Assembly (NCBI GenBank): GCA_022837205.1
Contig: JALHEL010000058.1
Location: 1 to 12,093 of the forward strand
DNA: 12,093 bases
Reading direction: 5' to 3'
Source: Leptolinea sp.
GTDB lineage: Bacteria; Chloroflexota; Anaerolineae; Anaerolineales; Anaerolineaceae
Shown here one piece after another: positions 1 to 7,760 of this stretch (position 1 is its first letter; every line of letters begins with the position of its first letter). The position numbers and the translations under genes were made by a program. Under the pieces are notes generated by a model. It worked only from the letters and a program-made list of their open reading frames with translations, had not been told where the DNA came from and searched no databases.

Positions 1-1226
1 GAGACAATCGGGTTTTCAATGGCGGATTGATCATTCGACGAAATGACCGGCACAACGATTGTTCCGCCCAAATAACCGCCGGAACCGGCAGTGGCGACAG
101 TTCGGCCGGAACCTGCTTGTATATGGGTCGGGACGAGGGTATCCGCGTTTTTTGCGGCCGGCTGAGCGGAAATCGACGAGGGCATCAGCGGAGCAGGAGT
201 CCGTGTCAGTTCGGGTGTCCCTTCAACAAAGTTCTCGATCGAAACCGAAATGTTTGTGCCTGTCACGGATTCTCTTCTCTCTTTTTCAGGCAGAACAGTC
301 ATTGACTGTGAAAATTCCTGCGTATTCACTTCTTTCGGGACAACCGTTTCAGCGATCGGTGTGCCAGTGAGATCTGTTTCCAAATTGCCGGCTTCGGTTA
401 TTTCAGGGCTTTCCGAGCCCCGGACTTCAGGGTGTTCCGGAGTTACAAGCGTTTCAGATGTGGATTCATTCAAAAACGGATTTTCTTCGGTAATTTTCAG
501 CGGTTCGGCGACAGTGGGAGTTACCGAAGGAACAGAAACCCAGTTCGGATTCAGGAAAAACAGAATCTTCTGGAAAAAATTCAAATTGTAAGTCGCTTTT
601 TCAGATTCCACCCCTGTTGTCGAGGTGATTTTCAAAGATTCGGTCTTTTCTGCGGTAATTTCAGAACGCTCCGTTTCTTTTATTACACCGGTCGCATTTT
701 CCGCCGGCTGCGAATCCCGAATCGCGGGAGCCGAAACGACGGGGATCGCCGTATCGGCAATTGTCAATTGACCTGAAGTCGTATTATGAACAACCGTCTC
801 GGTGCTTTGAACCAAGGCGGAACCCATTAAGGCGATATCGGTACCGGCTGTGAGTTTTTTCGATTCCTCAGATGGCATCGAAATAGACGGTGTCGGAGTC
901 AACTTGTCGGAAGATCCCTTAATCCGGGCGGTAGAAACCGTTTCGATCGTTTTTCCTTCTTCCGCGGATAAAACGGTTGAGCTGCTTATCTGCCGAGTCT
1001 GAATAGGGGATTGTTGACCTTCTGTTAATTCAACTGTCGGGGTTTTGTTTGTTTGGACCTTCACGGTGTCCGGTTTTTTATATAAAAAGAAGAAAACACC
1101 GGCGACAAGGATTATAGCGATAATGATCCATGACGGGAATCTGTTCCCCGATCGCTTGTTGCGTTTCTTCTTTTTGAACTCTTCTTCAAAGCCTTCCAAT
1201 AATTCCTTATCGTCGAAATCCAGCAT
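1..1226 (-). CDS. Ser/Thr/Pro-rich single-pass membrane protein, partial (C-terminus beyond left edge)
   Basis: I do not recognise the family. The reverse strand is open from an ATG at 1226 to base 1, giving at least 408 codons without a stop. Residues 1-32 are charged: an acidic start (LDFDDKELLEGFEEEF) followed by a KKKKRNKR basic cluster. Residues 33-49 (SWIIIAIILVAGVFFFLY region) form one transmembrane helix, and everything after it is rich in Thr, Ser, Pro and Glu. By the positive-inside rule the N-terminus is cytoplasmic and the long low-complexity part is outside. A short hydrophobic patch (FFQKILFFLNPNW) lies near residues 214-228, and a Gly/Ser/Thr stretch (GSGRTVATAGSGGYLGG) near 371-387 may precede a folded domain outside the window. 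AAGGGG lies a few bases upstream of the ATG, and the preceding gene ends 14 nt away, so this is probably the next operon member. It is easily missed because its stop lies outside the window and the opposite strand carries long open shadow frames at 27-776. Confidence 0.8.
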   Translation of the reverse strand, partial: MLDFDDKELLEGFEEEFKKKKRNKRSGNRFPSWIIIAIILVAGVFFFLYKKPDTVKVQTNKTPTVELTEGQQSPIQTRQISSSTVLSAEEGKTIETVSTARIKGSSDKLTPTPSISMPSEESKKLTAGTDIALMGSALVQSTETVVHNTTSGQLTIADTAIPVVSAPAIRDSQPAENATGVIKETERSEITAEKTESLKITSTTGVESEKATYNLNFFQKILFFLNPNWVSVPSVTPTVAEPLKITEENPFLNESTSETLVTPEHPEVRGSESPEITEAGNLETDLTGTPIAETVVPKEVNTQEFSQSMTVLPEKERRESVTGTNISVSIENFVEGTPELTRTPAPLMPSSISAQPAAKNADTLVPTHIQAGSGRTVATAGSGGYLGGTIVVPVISSNDQSAIENPIV

Positions 1227-1240
1227 GAGGATCCCCTTTT

Positions 1241-2317
1241 CTAACTTTTCAAATTGATTACTTCGACATTGTTTTTCGGCAAAGTAACATATGTCTCTTC
1301 ATCAATGCAGATTTTCACCTGATCCGGTGCGATTTCCGTATTATCTGAATTCTCATCGTTTCCCGGCAGAATGTCAACCACGATTCCCAACTCTCCGCCA
1401 TAAAAACCCTCGATAATTCGAACTTGCGATCCGATTCCCAAATGATTGAGCGGGTTTTCCTTTTCCGGAATATATTCATCCTGCGGTATGATGATTTCCG
1501 GTCGAATCAACTTTCCCGAGGCGTTGTTGTCCGAATATAAATAAGCAAATTTAATGATATTTTCTCCCAGCGTGAGGTGGACGGGGTTGCTTATTTTCCC
1601 GGTTCCGATCCAATCCGTTACGATAATCGGGAAAGGCAGGCTTACCGCAACCGGTAACAAATAGGACGGTAACGATCCGAAAATCAGTCCGCCGGGGGTC
1701 ATTTTAGCGGCAGTTTTTAAAACATTCGCATCGGTGCAGGTATTCGCAAAAACGACAGCTCCGGCAAGGTCCACGGAGATGCTGTCCAAATCAAAAATGC
1801 CGTTATTTTTTTCCATATCGATGGAAAGAAGAATGCCCTGTCCGCATTTCCCGTTTCCCCACAAACCCTTAATATAACTTCCGCTTGTTTCAAGGTAAGC
1901 TCCCCGATTATTGACGATATCCGTCACCACACCCGGGAATCCCGCAACCCGCGATTCGATGTCAACGGGATCGCTTTCAAAGATCAATCGATTCGCGGAA
2001 ATTCCCAAAAAACGACCGGATGCCTTCGCTGTGACGGATAATTTCCTTCTGCCTTCCCGTTTCGCGATTTGTTCTCCGACGGATACAAAATCCCCTTCCT
2101 TAATCGTCAAAAACTCACGAATGTTATCCGCCGGATCTAAATCCAATGCATCCAGAATATTGAGAGAAAAATGTCGGCTCCAAATTTTTCTGAAGGCGAT
2201 TTGGGTTGTCGGATCGGCCATTTGCCCCTTGAATACCACAACGGTGCCGTCTTCGGAAAGCAATCGGGCACAGCGCACCGTACCGGATGAGATTATATGA
2301 ACCGCTTCCTCAGGCAT
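1241..2317 (-). CDS. Conserved hypothetical protein with KOW-like C-terminal segment
   Basis: 358 residues, no signal peptide and no transmembrane helix, so probably cytosolic. Residues 66-112 look like a beta-barrel/hammerhead segment (IKEGDFVSVGEQIAKREG then VTAKASGRFLGI, as in biotinyl/lipoyl-like or barrel-sandwich folds). The middle holds GLWGNGKCGQGILLSI (151-166) and a Gly/Pro-rich MTPGGLIFGSLPSYLLPV segment. Residues 296-318 (GSQVRIIEGFYGGELGIVVDI) with a closing PKNNVEVI (347-354) resemble a KOW motif of the kind found in NusG, L24 and related nucleic-acid-binding proteins; the resemblance is weak. An upstream in-frame ATG at 2386 would add 23 residues inside the neighbouring MutL-like gene. 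I prefer the ATG at 2317, which has an AGGAGG 9 nt upstream and overlaps the MutL-like stop by 8 nt, suggesting translational coupling. The adjacency suggests a partner of the MutL-like protein. Its function is unknown. Confidence 0.85.
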   Translation of the reverse strand: MPEEAVHIISSGTVRCARLLSEDGTVVVFKGQMADPTTQIAFRKIWSRHFSLNILDALDLDPADNIREFLTIKEGDFVSVGEQIAKREGRRKLSVTAKASGRFLGISANRLIFESDPVDIESRVAGFPGVVTDIVNNRGAYLETSGSYIKGLWGNGKCGQGILLSIDMEKNNGIFDLDSISVDLAGAVVFANTCTDANVLKTAAKMTPGGLIFGSLPSYLLPVAVSLPFPIIVTDWIGTGKISNPVHLTLGENIIKFAYLYSDNNASGKLIRPEIIIPQDEYIPEKENPLNHLGIGSQVRIIEGFYGGELGIVVDILPGNDENSDNTEIAPDQVKICIDEETYVTLPKNNVEVINLKS

Positions 2318-4013
2318 GGCTTTCTTCCTCCTGTTTAACCAGCCAGGGACCCAGTTCGGTCCGCCACGATTGGAGTTTCTTGTCACGGGCGGCTTTCTCT
2401 TTCGGCAGTTTAATTTTCCCGTCTTTTTCTTCCCGAGTATCGAAAACTAACCCGAAACAGCCGCTTTTAAAACCGGCGGGAGCCCAGGTCTTAACACCCG
2501 GAACAGTGACGTTATGTGATATTTTTGTCCATTCCAATTCATAGTTTTTTCCGTATTCCAGCGGAATCCGATAAATTCGATTAAAGGGAATGTCATATTT
2601 TCGTGTATTTCCGGCATCATCACGGACGGAAACAGTCATTATGGATTTGCCCGGCGGTTCACCCCGTACGGAAGGACGAATGACTTTTCCAAGATTGAGG
2701 TAGGCGGATGTGCTCATGATTTGGGAAGCTAACACAGGATTCAAGTGCGCCAGCGTACCAATCGCACCCGATAGCCCGTTCATATCAAGCAGATAATCGA
2801 CCATTCCTACGGGTGCCAAGCTATCCATAGCAAACAGTAATGCCTCTCCGGGGTCTTCGACATTGCGTAAGACCGCGCCGCTGAGAAATACCATCGCCAA
2901 CGATCCGTCAGAAAGCATGGCGCTCAGGGATTCATTCTCAATACCCTTCATAACAATTGCGCGGGCTAAAGCCAGTTCGATTTCCGCCGAATATTTGTTG
3001 GCGGGGATCAGATCGGGATAATAACTTTTATTCAGGATATAATCTTGAATCTCGGCGCTTTTGATTTGAAAACTGATCCACGATTGCAAATCGGACGGTG
3101 TATATTCGTTCAAGAGATTTCCGATGTTATTCCCGATGCCCAGCGGAAGAGTGTGTAACGAGAGAGCCAGGTTAACCGCATCGGCCAAAATCGTTTGATG
3201 CGCACCGATATCAATTCCTAAGATGTGCCGGTTTTGACGAATCAACCGGCTCATTAAACGGATCGTTCGTCCGAAAGCGAATTCTCCCGGAATGACGGAG
3301 CACTTGGTTTTTTCCCGTAGAATCCGAAAACCGGGCGCACGTGATTCCAAATCTTTTCTCAATACATTGATCAAGCCGTTAAGCGTCGGTTGAACACCGG
3401 AGCCGGATTCCAGCACATTGGTCGAAAATGAGATATCGGTGATCTGTGAAAAGACCCGTTCCATTTGTTTTTTCGCAGCTGAATTCCCCGCATAGAGGAT
3501 GATCGGGCGTTGTTCTTTCGGCAAACTTCTGCATGCCAGCATCAGGATTTCGCCCAAGCGGTATATACCGATTTCTGCGCCTTGTTCCGTTCCGCCGCTG
3601 ACAATGACAATCCGAGGTGCGGTACGCAAGAACAGGTCTAAGTTTTCACAAACGGTTTTACCGTCTTCGGCACAAATTTCCGCAACCGGCTTCACTCCGA
3701 CTTTCGAAAGCAAATCATAAACATTTTGCAGGCTTCCCGCATGTGTGAGACCCATAACAGCGATACGCGGATCGGGAATGCACGTATAAGAAACCGCGAC
3801 TTGATCAATGCCAGAATGGTCGAGAGTAGCCGGCATCACAATATTCTGATTACGGTCCAAAATCTTTCGTTTGGTGGCATGTTCCAACTTTTCAACCGCT
3901 TGGATCACGTTCAGATATTCAAACTGATTTGTTATATCTCCGGAAGTTGTAGCGGATGCCGCCCCGATAAAACTATATTGATCATCCATCCGATCAAATA
4001 AGCAAACACGCAA
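2310..4013 (-). CDS. MutL/GlmL-like ASKHA-fold protein ('glutamate mutase L' family), N-terminus shortened
   Basis: 567 residues from a TTG at 4013. Family landmarks in order: LFDRMDDQYSFIGAASATTS (5-24), matching the region just after the phosphate-1 loop; DPRIAVMGLT (81-90); IVSGGTEQGA (137-146), like the GGTDGG loop of GlmL; IILYAGN (171-177); GIDIGAHQT (266-274), the phosphate-2-like strand; LSGAVL (378-383), adenosine-motif-like. Canonical GlmL (clostridial glutamate mutase cluster) is an ASKHA-type ATPase thought to act in reactivating the B12 enzyme. Here no mutase gene is nearby, so the role is open. Anything upstream of residue 5 that would encode the usual DxGxxxT phosphate-1 loop is absent: extended back to a TGA near 4058, the frame reads SFYRNSDGCRFRRL. 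The start overlaps the preceding membrane-protein gene by 82 nt. TTG 4013 and the next in-frame ATG (3989) both lack a convincing Shine-Dalgarno. The family call is fairly sure; the start and ATPase activity are not. Confidence 0.8.
   Translation of the reverse strand: MRVCLFDRMDDQYSFIGAASATTSGDITNQFEYLNVIQAVEKLEHATKRKILDRNQNIVMPATLDHSGIDQVAVSYTCIPDPRIAVMGLTHAGSLQNVYDLLSKVGVKPVAEICAEDGKTVCENLDLFLRTAPRIVIVSGGTEQGAEIGIYRLGEILMLACRSLPKEQRPIILYAGNSAAKKQMERVFSQITDISFSTNVLESGSGVQPTLNGLINVLRKDLESRAPGFRILREKTKCSVIPGEFAFGRTIRLMSRLIRQNRHILGIDIGAHQTILADAVNLALSLHTLPLGIGNNIGNLLNEYTPSDLQSWISFQIKSAEIQDYILNKSYYPDLIPANKYSAEIELALARAIVMKGIENESLSAMLSDGSLAMVFLSGAVLRNVEDPGEALLFAMDSLAPVGMVDYLLDMNGLSGAIGTLAHLNPVLASQIMSTSAYLNLGKVIRPSVRGEPPGKSIMTVSVRDDAGNTRKYDIPFNRIYRIPLEYGKNYELEWTKISHNVTVPGVKTWAPAGFKSGCFGLVFDTREEKDGKIKLPKEKAARDKKLQSWRTELGPWLVKQEEESHA
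2327..2332 (-). promoter_or_regulatory. Shine-Dalgarno deciding the start of the KOW-like gene
   Basis: A perfect AGGAGG on the minus strand lies 9 nt before the ATG at 2317, inside the last codons of the MutL-like gene. It favours the ATG at 2317 over the longer reading from 2386 and fits translational coupling with the upstream gene. Confidence 0.85.
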
Positions 4014-4627
4014 CAGCCTGCGAAAACGGCACCCATCGCTATTCCGATAAAAACTTCTCCCAAGGTTCTGAAAAAGAAAACGGTATTCCTTTGTCGACTG
4101 ATTTCCTTTCCGTTTTTTTTGCCGAAAGCATAGTGTTGGGTATAAATTAACGAAGAAATGACACCCAAAGTAATTATCCCTGTTTTTACCCAGTATATAT
4201 TTGCGGAACTCATTTCTGCACCGGGAAGAAAACGAGCGATCAAGCCGCGATAAAGATTGATAAGGGTTCCGTTAACAATTCCGAGAATGGTTATGGCAGC
4301 CGCGCTGCATAACAAAACTGCCAAAATCGCATTTCCGCCCGCGGGGGAGCGGAAATAATACTTCAAAAACAGAAATACGGCAGATATGATTACAACGACG
4401 GCCAGCGCTTGGTTTTTCCAATCGACGTTCGGTTCCATTAATGGATTTACGATCGATGGAATGAAAATTTTTTCGATCAATACGTTAATCAGATAGCCTG
4501 CCAACGTCCCAGACAATACGGCGGAAGAAAGGCGAAACAACCAGTTGTCACCCAGTATCAGGCTGAAAGTAAAAACGGATAAAAGGAATCCGATGAGCAG
4601 AACGGTGAAATCAGAAGGCGATGTCAT
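3932..4627 (-). CDS. Polytopic membrane protein preceding the MutL-like gene
   Basis: 231 residues from the ATG at 4627, which has AAGGA 7 nt upstream and overlaps the previous gene by 17 nt. A longer reading from an ATG at 4741 would add 38 basic, low-complexity residues inside the previous gene and is unlikely. Hydrophobic segments lie near residues 7-25, 36-51, 73-91, 98-121, 146-162 and 190-220, so five to six membrane helices. The phrase ILGDNWLFRLSSAVLSGTLAGY (about 24-45) resembles membrane proteins I recall beside MutL-like genes in Anaerolineae; no named family is certain. The last 27 codons are also read in another frame as the start of the MutL-like protein. Position in the operon suggests it anchors or partners that protein at the membrane. 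The function is unknown. Confidence 0.85.
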   Translation of the reverse strand: MTSPSDFTVLLIGFLLSVFTFSLILGDNWLFRLSSAVLSGTLAGYLINVLIEKIFIPSIVNPLMEPNVDWKNQALAVVVIISAVFLFLKYYFRSPAGGNAILAVLLCSAAAITILGIVNGTLINLYRGLIARFLPGAEMSSANIYWVKTGIITLGVISSLIYTQHYAFGKKNGKEISRQRNTVFFFRTLGEVFIGIAMGAVFAGCCVFAYLIGWMINIVLSGRHPLQLPEI

Positions 4628-7112
4628 TTTTGATTCCTTTATCGATTTTGTTTTCTGTTTTGTCCGATGTCGACGGTTTCGGCGGTCGCGATTTTGGTTT
4701 TTCTTCGACAATGATTGTATGATACGGTGTTCGTTGAACATTTCCTGCGAGGAATGCCAGGATTAAAGTGAAAATTAAAAACCAAAGAGCGAATAATCGG
4801 CGATTTCGGATCGGATCATCGAAAGTGAAGCCGCTGAAAATTTCCTTCTCCATCTTCCCGGTCAGATAACTGTTGATCAACTTGCTTTCGTAATAGGGCT
4901 GCAATAAAGATTCCAACTGCGTCGACGCGATGACATTGACGGGCAACGGAACGGACATCGAAGCGATTTGCTCCAGCCAGGTTCTTGCCGATTCAAATCC
5001 GGAACTGACCAAATAAACGGTTGTGTAAGGAGAGAGATCATTTTGCAGGACGGATTGGATCGCCAAAACACCGCCGGTCCGGTAGCCGATATCCTCGATC
5101 CCGGTCGGATCGATTTCCGCTTTCAGCTTTGCCGTGACAGCCGCCGAAGAAAGATTGGTCGTCACGAGGCTGATCCGCGCCTTTTTATCGGTGATATTTT
5201 TCAACAGTGCGGTAACCGGTTCGTTCATCTCGTTTTCAAAGCCGGGAATGTAATCGACGACGACCAAAACATGATCATTGTTTGTCAGTTTGTCCACCTC
5301 CCGATTAAAAGTCACCAAATTGGGGAAAGACTCCGGATTGGGCGGATTCAATGGGATGGAATCGGTTATACCGGTAAATAAAATGGCAAGAATACCCAGA
5401 ATCATGATCAATCCGATCAAAAATTGTGTATTTTTCCGAGTTCCGCGGTTTTGATTTTTAACGAACGGTTTATTTAAACCTTCGATTTGGAAGATCTTAT
5501 CCAGAATGGTCATAACCATTCTTTGTTGATAATCTTGATTGTTTTTTCCTTCTTGTATGCTCGATTTGGAGAAAGGTTTGTAGGCTATCTCGGCCGGTTC
5601 AAGCCCGGGTAAAGACATTTCACCGGTTTCAAATAAATTCCACGGGACCTCATCCAAATCGTCTTCTTCAAATTCCAATTCATCGGGAACGATTTCGTCC
5701 TGTGTCCACCCTTCAGAGGAAACGGGTGGCTCAGGCTCTTCCGGAACGGATTCGGAGACGGATGGTTCTTCTTGATTCTGTCCGGTTACCGCTTCTTCTC
5801 GGACTTCTGCGGCGGACGGCGCCGGGTTCTCCATTAAAAATTCCAACTCTTCATCTGTGCCGGAAGACGGCTGCGGAGCCGGTTCGGGCGGTGTAACCCA
5901 TTCGGGTGAAGTCATCACAGCGGATTCTTGAATGGGTTCCTGCGGCGTTTCCGTACCGGCAGCTATTTGTCTTAAAAATGAATCCACCAGACCGGCTTCC
6001 TCAGAAACCGCATTTTTGCCGGCGGAGTTCTCATTCTCCATCACCGAAAACGGTTGCTTGTTTGAAACTGTTTCCGTTGTTTCAAGCGAGGACGAAGAAT
6101 CAGCCGTAGGAGAATTAAGTTCGTTTCCGTCGTCCCATTTTTTTTCGGGGCGATTAACCGAGAAATCGGCATAAAGGGCTTCTTCCTCTGTCAATTCGGA
6201 ATTTACGTCCTGTGGCTCGGCGGATTTATTCTCAAAAAAAGTTAATTGTTCATCCCGAAAAACATCATGACTCGATTCATCAACACTGAATACGGAAGGG
6301 GCATCACTTTCCTGTCCCGAATCCCATTTTTGTTGCGGACGGACTACGGAAAAATCGACAAAAGATTCCTCCGGCAGAGAATTAATTTTGATATTTTCGT
6401 TCTTTTGATCGGCCAGAGGCGTCTTGTCCCTTTTTTGTTCCGAAACGAATTTCGCAGATTCAAACGATTCCGGATGCGTCGTATCTCTTTTCCCGGAGAT
6501 ACCGATTTTTTCGTTCGGAACCGGTGTTAAATCCTCCCACTTTTTAGCGGGTCTGCTTTTTGAAAAATCAACGAATTCATTTTCGGAATCGGAAGGTACG
6601 ATTTTTTTGCCGTCGACAATTTCGTTATCGGATGATGCCTCATCCCATTTTTGGGCGGGACGGACGGAGGAAAAGTCCGAGAGTGATTCCTCGATTTCGG
6701 GTGAAAGTTCTGTCTCTTGCGGTACACCGTCTTCTTTGATTTCCAGCGCTTCGAAATCTTCTTGGGTGAACGGAAAAGAATCCCCTTCGCTTTTCTCGTT
6801 TAAATCCGCGGACGATTGGTTTTCCTCTACGCTTTTATGAAAAATTAAATCCAAATAATTATCAAAGGATTTATTTTCTTTTTCATCGGATTGGGGTCGA
6901 ATCCGTCTCCGAAGCCAGTCCGGCACTTCATTTTGCCGGTCATTTTTTTCATCTTCCTGAAGTGGAACGGCTTCCTGTTGATTCTCCAATTCGTGTTGAA
7001 TTTGCAATTGGAGATCTTTGGGCAGTTGACTGAAGTTAACCAGGCAGACTGCGCAAGATTTCGCATTTTCCTCGTTTGATGAACCGCAGATCGGACATTT
7101 GAAAGTTCTCAT
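4611..7112 (-). CDS. Zinc-ribbon, acidic-linker, two-TM protein with extracytoplasmic Rossmann-like domain
   Basis: 833 residues in four parts. (1) Residues 6-22 form a CPIC...CAVC zinc ribbon. (2) About 45-540 is acidic, rich in Glu, Ser and Pro, probably disordered, and carries four spaced copies of a DFSxxRPxxKW motif (146, 182, 253, 316). (3) Transmembrane helices lie at about 562-582 and 773-790. (4) Between them is a folded domain: VLVVVDYIPGF (615-625), ARISLVTTN (645-653), DIGYRTGGVLAIQS (674-687), TVYLVSSGF (698-706) and LPVNVIAS (723-730), the alternating strand pattern of a Rossmann or VWA-like fold. With the ribbon and basic C-tail inside, this domain faces outward. No catalytic or MIDAS residues are evident. 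The ATG at 7112 overlaps the upstream TGA (ATGA) with AAGGA just before it, giving coupled translation. The architecture suggests a membrane scaffold linking a cytosolic partner to an outer-face domain. The function is unknown. Confidence 0.88.
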   Translation of the reverse strand: MRTFKCPICGSSNEENAKSCAVCLVNFSQLPKDLQLQIQHELENQQEAVPLQEDEKNDRQNEVPDWLRRRIRPQSDEKENKSFDNYLDLIFHKSVEENQSSADLNEKSEGDSFPFTQEDFEALEIKEDGVPQETELSPEIEESLSDFSSVRPAQKWDEASSDNEIVDGKKIVPSDSENEFVDFSKSRPAKKWEDLTPVPNEKIGISGKRDTTHPESFESAKFVSEQKRDKTPLADQKNENIKINSLPEESFVDFSVVRPQQKWDSGQESDAPSVFSVDESSHDVFRDEQLTFFENKSAEPQDVNSELTEEEALYADFSVNRPEKKWDDGNELNSPTADSSSSLETTETVSNKQPFSVMENENSAGKNAVSEEAGLVDSFLRQIAAGTETPQEPIQESAVMTSPEWVTPPEPAPQPSSGTDEELEFLMENPAPSAAEVREEAVTGQNQEEPSVSESVPEEPEPPVSSEGWTQDEIVPDELEFEEDDLDEVPWNLFETGEMSLPGLEPAEIAYKPFSKSSIQEGKNNQDYQQRMVMTILDKIFQIEGLNKPFVKNQNRGTRKNTQFLIGLIMILGILAILFTGITDSIPLNPPNPESFPNLVTFNREVDKLTNNDHVLVVVDYIPGFENEMNEPVTALLKNITDKKARISLVTTNLSSAAVTAKLKAEIDPTGIEDIGYRTGGVLAIQSVLQNDLSPYTTVYLVSSGFESARTWLEQIASMSVPLPVNVIASTQLESLLQPYYESKLINSYLTGKMEKEIFSGFTFDDPIRNRRLFALWFLIFTLILAFLAGNVQRTPYHTIIVEEKPKSRPPKPSTSDKTENKIDKGIKNDIAF
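6126..6677 (-). repeat. Four spaced DFSxxRPxxKWD peptide repeats in the acidic linker
   Basis: Within the zinc-ribbon protein the motif occurs at 6636-6677 (DFSSVRPAQKWDEA), 6528-6569 (DFSKSRPAKKWEDL), 6315-6356 (DFSVVRPQQKWDSG) and 6126-6167 (DFSVNRPEKKWDDG). D, F, S, R, P, K and W are invariant, while the linkers between copies differ in length and sequence. This is the pattern of a repeated short linear motif rather than of a recent tandem duplication. Confidence 0.9.
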
Positions 7113-7747
7113 GATTTATGTCCTTGATAGGGGTGATCACCGAAAAACAATACCCGAATTCCCGTCACCAGTGCACCGATGGCAATACCGATCAGTAAAC
7201 CGTAAAGCCCGCCGACGGGCAATATTCGAATAAAATCTATTATTTTTGACAAGAACGCCGGTAATTTCAAAAAAGAAAAGAATCCGCTATATAAAACAAG
7301 GAAAAAGATTGTACTGAATAAAAAAGAACTCTTTAATAAGCTTCTTTGTGATCGCGCTACCCGATAAATTCCGTAAATCATTACCAAACAAATAAGGCCG
7401 GTCATAACGGATTCAACCGAGGATTGAATCATAAAAACAGTCGACTGAACGGAAGATGCGCCGGCTTGATTCGAAAAGCCGTAAAAGAAGACAATCAAGA
7501 AGATCAATAAACTGATCAAATTGTAGATGAAAGATCCCGTATGGTCTTTGATTCCGCGAATGCGAGCGATAACAAAATCGATAATTGCGATAAAAAGCAG
7601 AACGGCCGCCACCAAACTTGCCCAATGAATCAGCATGGTTCGAGCGGTTCGGACAGCCGGCTGGTCAGAATAGGCGGAAATCAGAAAGAAAATACCGATG
7701 AGCCCTGCAAGAACCGTTAACCGTTTGTTTTTTGAAGATAAATCCAT
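7109..7747 (-). CDS. Six-TM integral membrane protein
   Basis: 212 residues, very hydrophobic. Helices lie near residues 10-26, 38-62, 73-92, 107-128, 141-160 and 172-200. Short charged loops include IARIRGIKDHTG (60-71) and RVARSQRS (128-135). There is no cleavable signal peptide and no catalytic motif. The ATG at 7747 follows the previous stop by 13 nt with AAGG upstream. Its own stop overlaps the next start as ATGA. It is tightly placed in the operon between the DUF6754-like and zinc-ribbon proteins, so it is probably a structural subunit of the same membrane assembly. I do not recognise a named family. Confidence 0.85.
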   Translation of the reverse strand: MDLSSKNKRLTVLAGLIGIFFLISAYSDQPAVRTARTMLIHWASLVAAVLLFIAIIDFVIARIRGIKDHTGSFIYNLISLLIFLIVFFYGFSNQAGASSVQSTVFMIQSSVESVMTGLICLVMIYGIYRVARSQRSLLKSSFLFSTIFFLVLYSGFFSFLKLPAFLSKIIDFIRILPVGGLYGLLIGIAIGALVTGIRVLFFGDHPYQGHKS

Positions 7748-7760
7748 GAATTAATGCCTT

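Noticed and set aside
27..776. Plus-strand open frames of 92-114 residues
   Set aside because: They are antisense shadows of the partial minus-strand protein at 1-1226; no ribosome-binding site, low-complexity composition, mutually overlapping frames.
2318..2386. 23-codon upstream extension of the KOW-like gene
   Set aside because: It lies inside the MutL-like coding region and lacks a ribosome-binding site; ATG 2317 has a perfect AGGAGG.
4003..4058. Programmed -1 frameshift joining the membrane protein to the MutL-like protein
   Set aside because: No canonical X_XXY_YYZ heptamer in the zero frame (GAA GTT TTT ATC and GCC GTT TTC GCA do not fit) and no obvious stimulatory stem; a deletion or plain overlap is simpler.
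4968..6840. Plus-strand frames of 137-138 residues opposite the 833-residue gene
   Set aside because: Antisense shadows favoured by the Glu/Ser-rich codon composition of the minus-strand gene; no start signals and no protein-like motifs.
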